Source: Acidiphilium multivorum AIU301
GTDB lineage: Bacteria > Pseudomonadota > Alphaproteobacteria > Acetobacterales > Acetobacteraceae
DNA: 64,000 nucleotides
Reading direction: 5' to 3'
NCBI RefSeq assembly: GCF_000202835.1
Contig: NC_015186.1
Coordinates: forward strand, 3,629,501 to 3,693,500
Shown: piece after piece, positions 63,709 through 64,000 of the stretch
How positions within the stretch are numbered: the stretch's first letter is position 1
Layout: each line of letters opens with the position of its first letter
Translations under genes and position numbers: made by a program
Notes under the pieces: model-generated
What the model was told of the DNA's origin: nothing
Seen by the model: the letters and a program-made list of their open reading frames with translations, nothing else
Databases searched by the model: none

Positions 63709-64000
63709 TCAGGCGGCGCCGGAAGCCGCATGCCAGACGATGAAGGCGCCGAGGACGATCAGTCCGTAGAGGAACAGGCGACGAAACTGGTCCGGATGGG
63801 CCTTGCGGCGCAGCGGTCCGCCTAGCGCCAAGCCCGCCAGCGCAGGTGCGAGGGCGAGCGCCAACATGGCCAGCGAGCCGCCGGTAGCGTGCTGTGCCAG
63901 GCCAGACTCGCGCCGAGAGCCGCGGCTTCGGGGCGGGCGTCATGTCCGGCGAGCAGATCGCTGCCAACCGATGCGACAACGAGAACACCGGCCATCATCG
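63709..64000 (-). pseudogene. C-terminal end of a TauE/SafE-like permease, apparently frameshifted (partial)
   Basis: Reading in from the window edge, one minus-strand frame gives LLAGHDARPEAAALGASLAWHST and then turns Arg/Trp-rich. A second frame from about 63890 to the stop at 63709 gives GGSLAMLALAPALAGLALGG and QFRRLFLYGLIVLGAFIVWHA, a typical TauE/SafE-like last pair of helices. The switch between frames indicates a frameshift or sequencing error. The rest lies outside the window, so identity is tentative. Confidence 0.45.

Overview
The window is high-GC, densely coded chromosomal DNA of an alphaproteobacterium. The mix of a periplasmic Sox thiosulfate-oxidation locus, an ectoine/hydroxyectoine cluster, polyhydroxyalkanoate synthesis, rhamnose catabolism, and aldehyde-oxidoreductase and cytochrome-linked dehydrogenases suggests a member of the Acetobacteraceae, plausibly an Acidiphilium-like acidophile. 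That placement is inferred from gene content and was not tested. No rRNA, tRNA or CRISPR array was recognised.

Layout. 1-3340: end of a rhamnose operon (aldolase-dehydrogenase fusion, rhamnulokinase). 3356-5251: a chemoreceptor. 5331-7295: an FNR/FixK-type box followed by a ribosome-hibernation factor fused to a cold-shock domain and the CbpA/CbpM chaperone pair. 7271-9065: a Mo-oxidoreductase/cytochrome b561 pair and a small His/Met-repeat exported protein. 9180-11407: a thioredoxin-fold protein, a LysR regulator and an AhpD-like protein. 11412-15620: ugpBAEC behind a three-unit Pho box. 15720-19690: a PcaD-PcaC fusion and a two-subunit Mo-hydroxylase. 19810-25268: ectR and ectABCD-ask. 25331-30802: REP-like hairpins, an MFS carrier and a terC-mlaEFD-lipoprotein operon. 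30901-39985: purB, NRDE protein, mmsA, amidohydrolase, a Spy-like protein behind a second FNR-type box, a flavin monooxygenase, a DsrE-like protein and a hydrolase. 40190-46868: a metal P-type ATPase divergent from a PHA operon, with a third FNR-type box between them. 46941-49642: prepilin peptidase, NCS1 permease, RHH regulator, DUF4188 protein. 49643-51073: lower-GC, gene-poor DNA with a small lipoprotein and several perfect palindromes. 51074-53054: TetR, class II aldolase, membrane methyltransferase. 53170-62129: soxCDXYZAKB, a DsrE-like gene and tauE, with an IS4-family element inserted in soxC. 62181-64000: a TPR/ATP-grasp-like protein and a broken permease end.

How it fits together. 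The strongest observations are the clean IS insertion in soxC (10-bp target duplication; removing the element restores the frame exactly) and three perfect TTGAY-N4-RTCAA boxes. These boxes would place ribosome hibernation, a periplasmic Spy-like protein, PHA synthesis and possibly a metal pump under one oxygen- or redox-responsive CRP/FNR-family regulator. A Pho box ties ugp to phosphate limitation, and an ATTC-N8-GAAT palindrome in front of tauE suggests sulfide/persulfide-responsive control of sulfite export. Functional calls come from reading motifs and remembered family features; no database search was possible.
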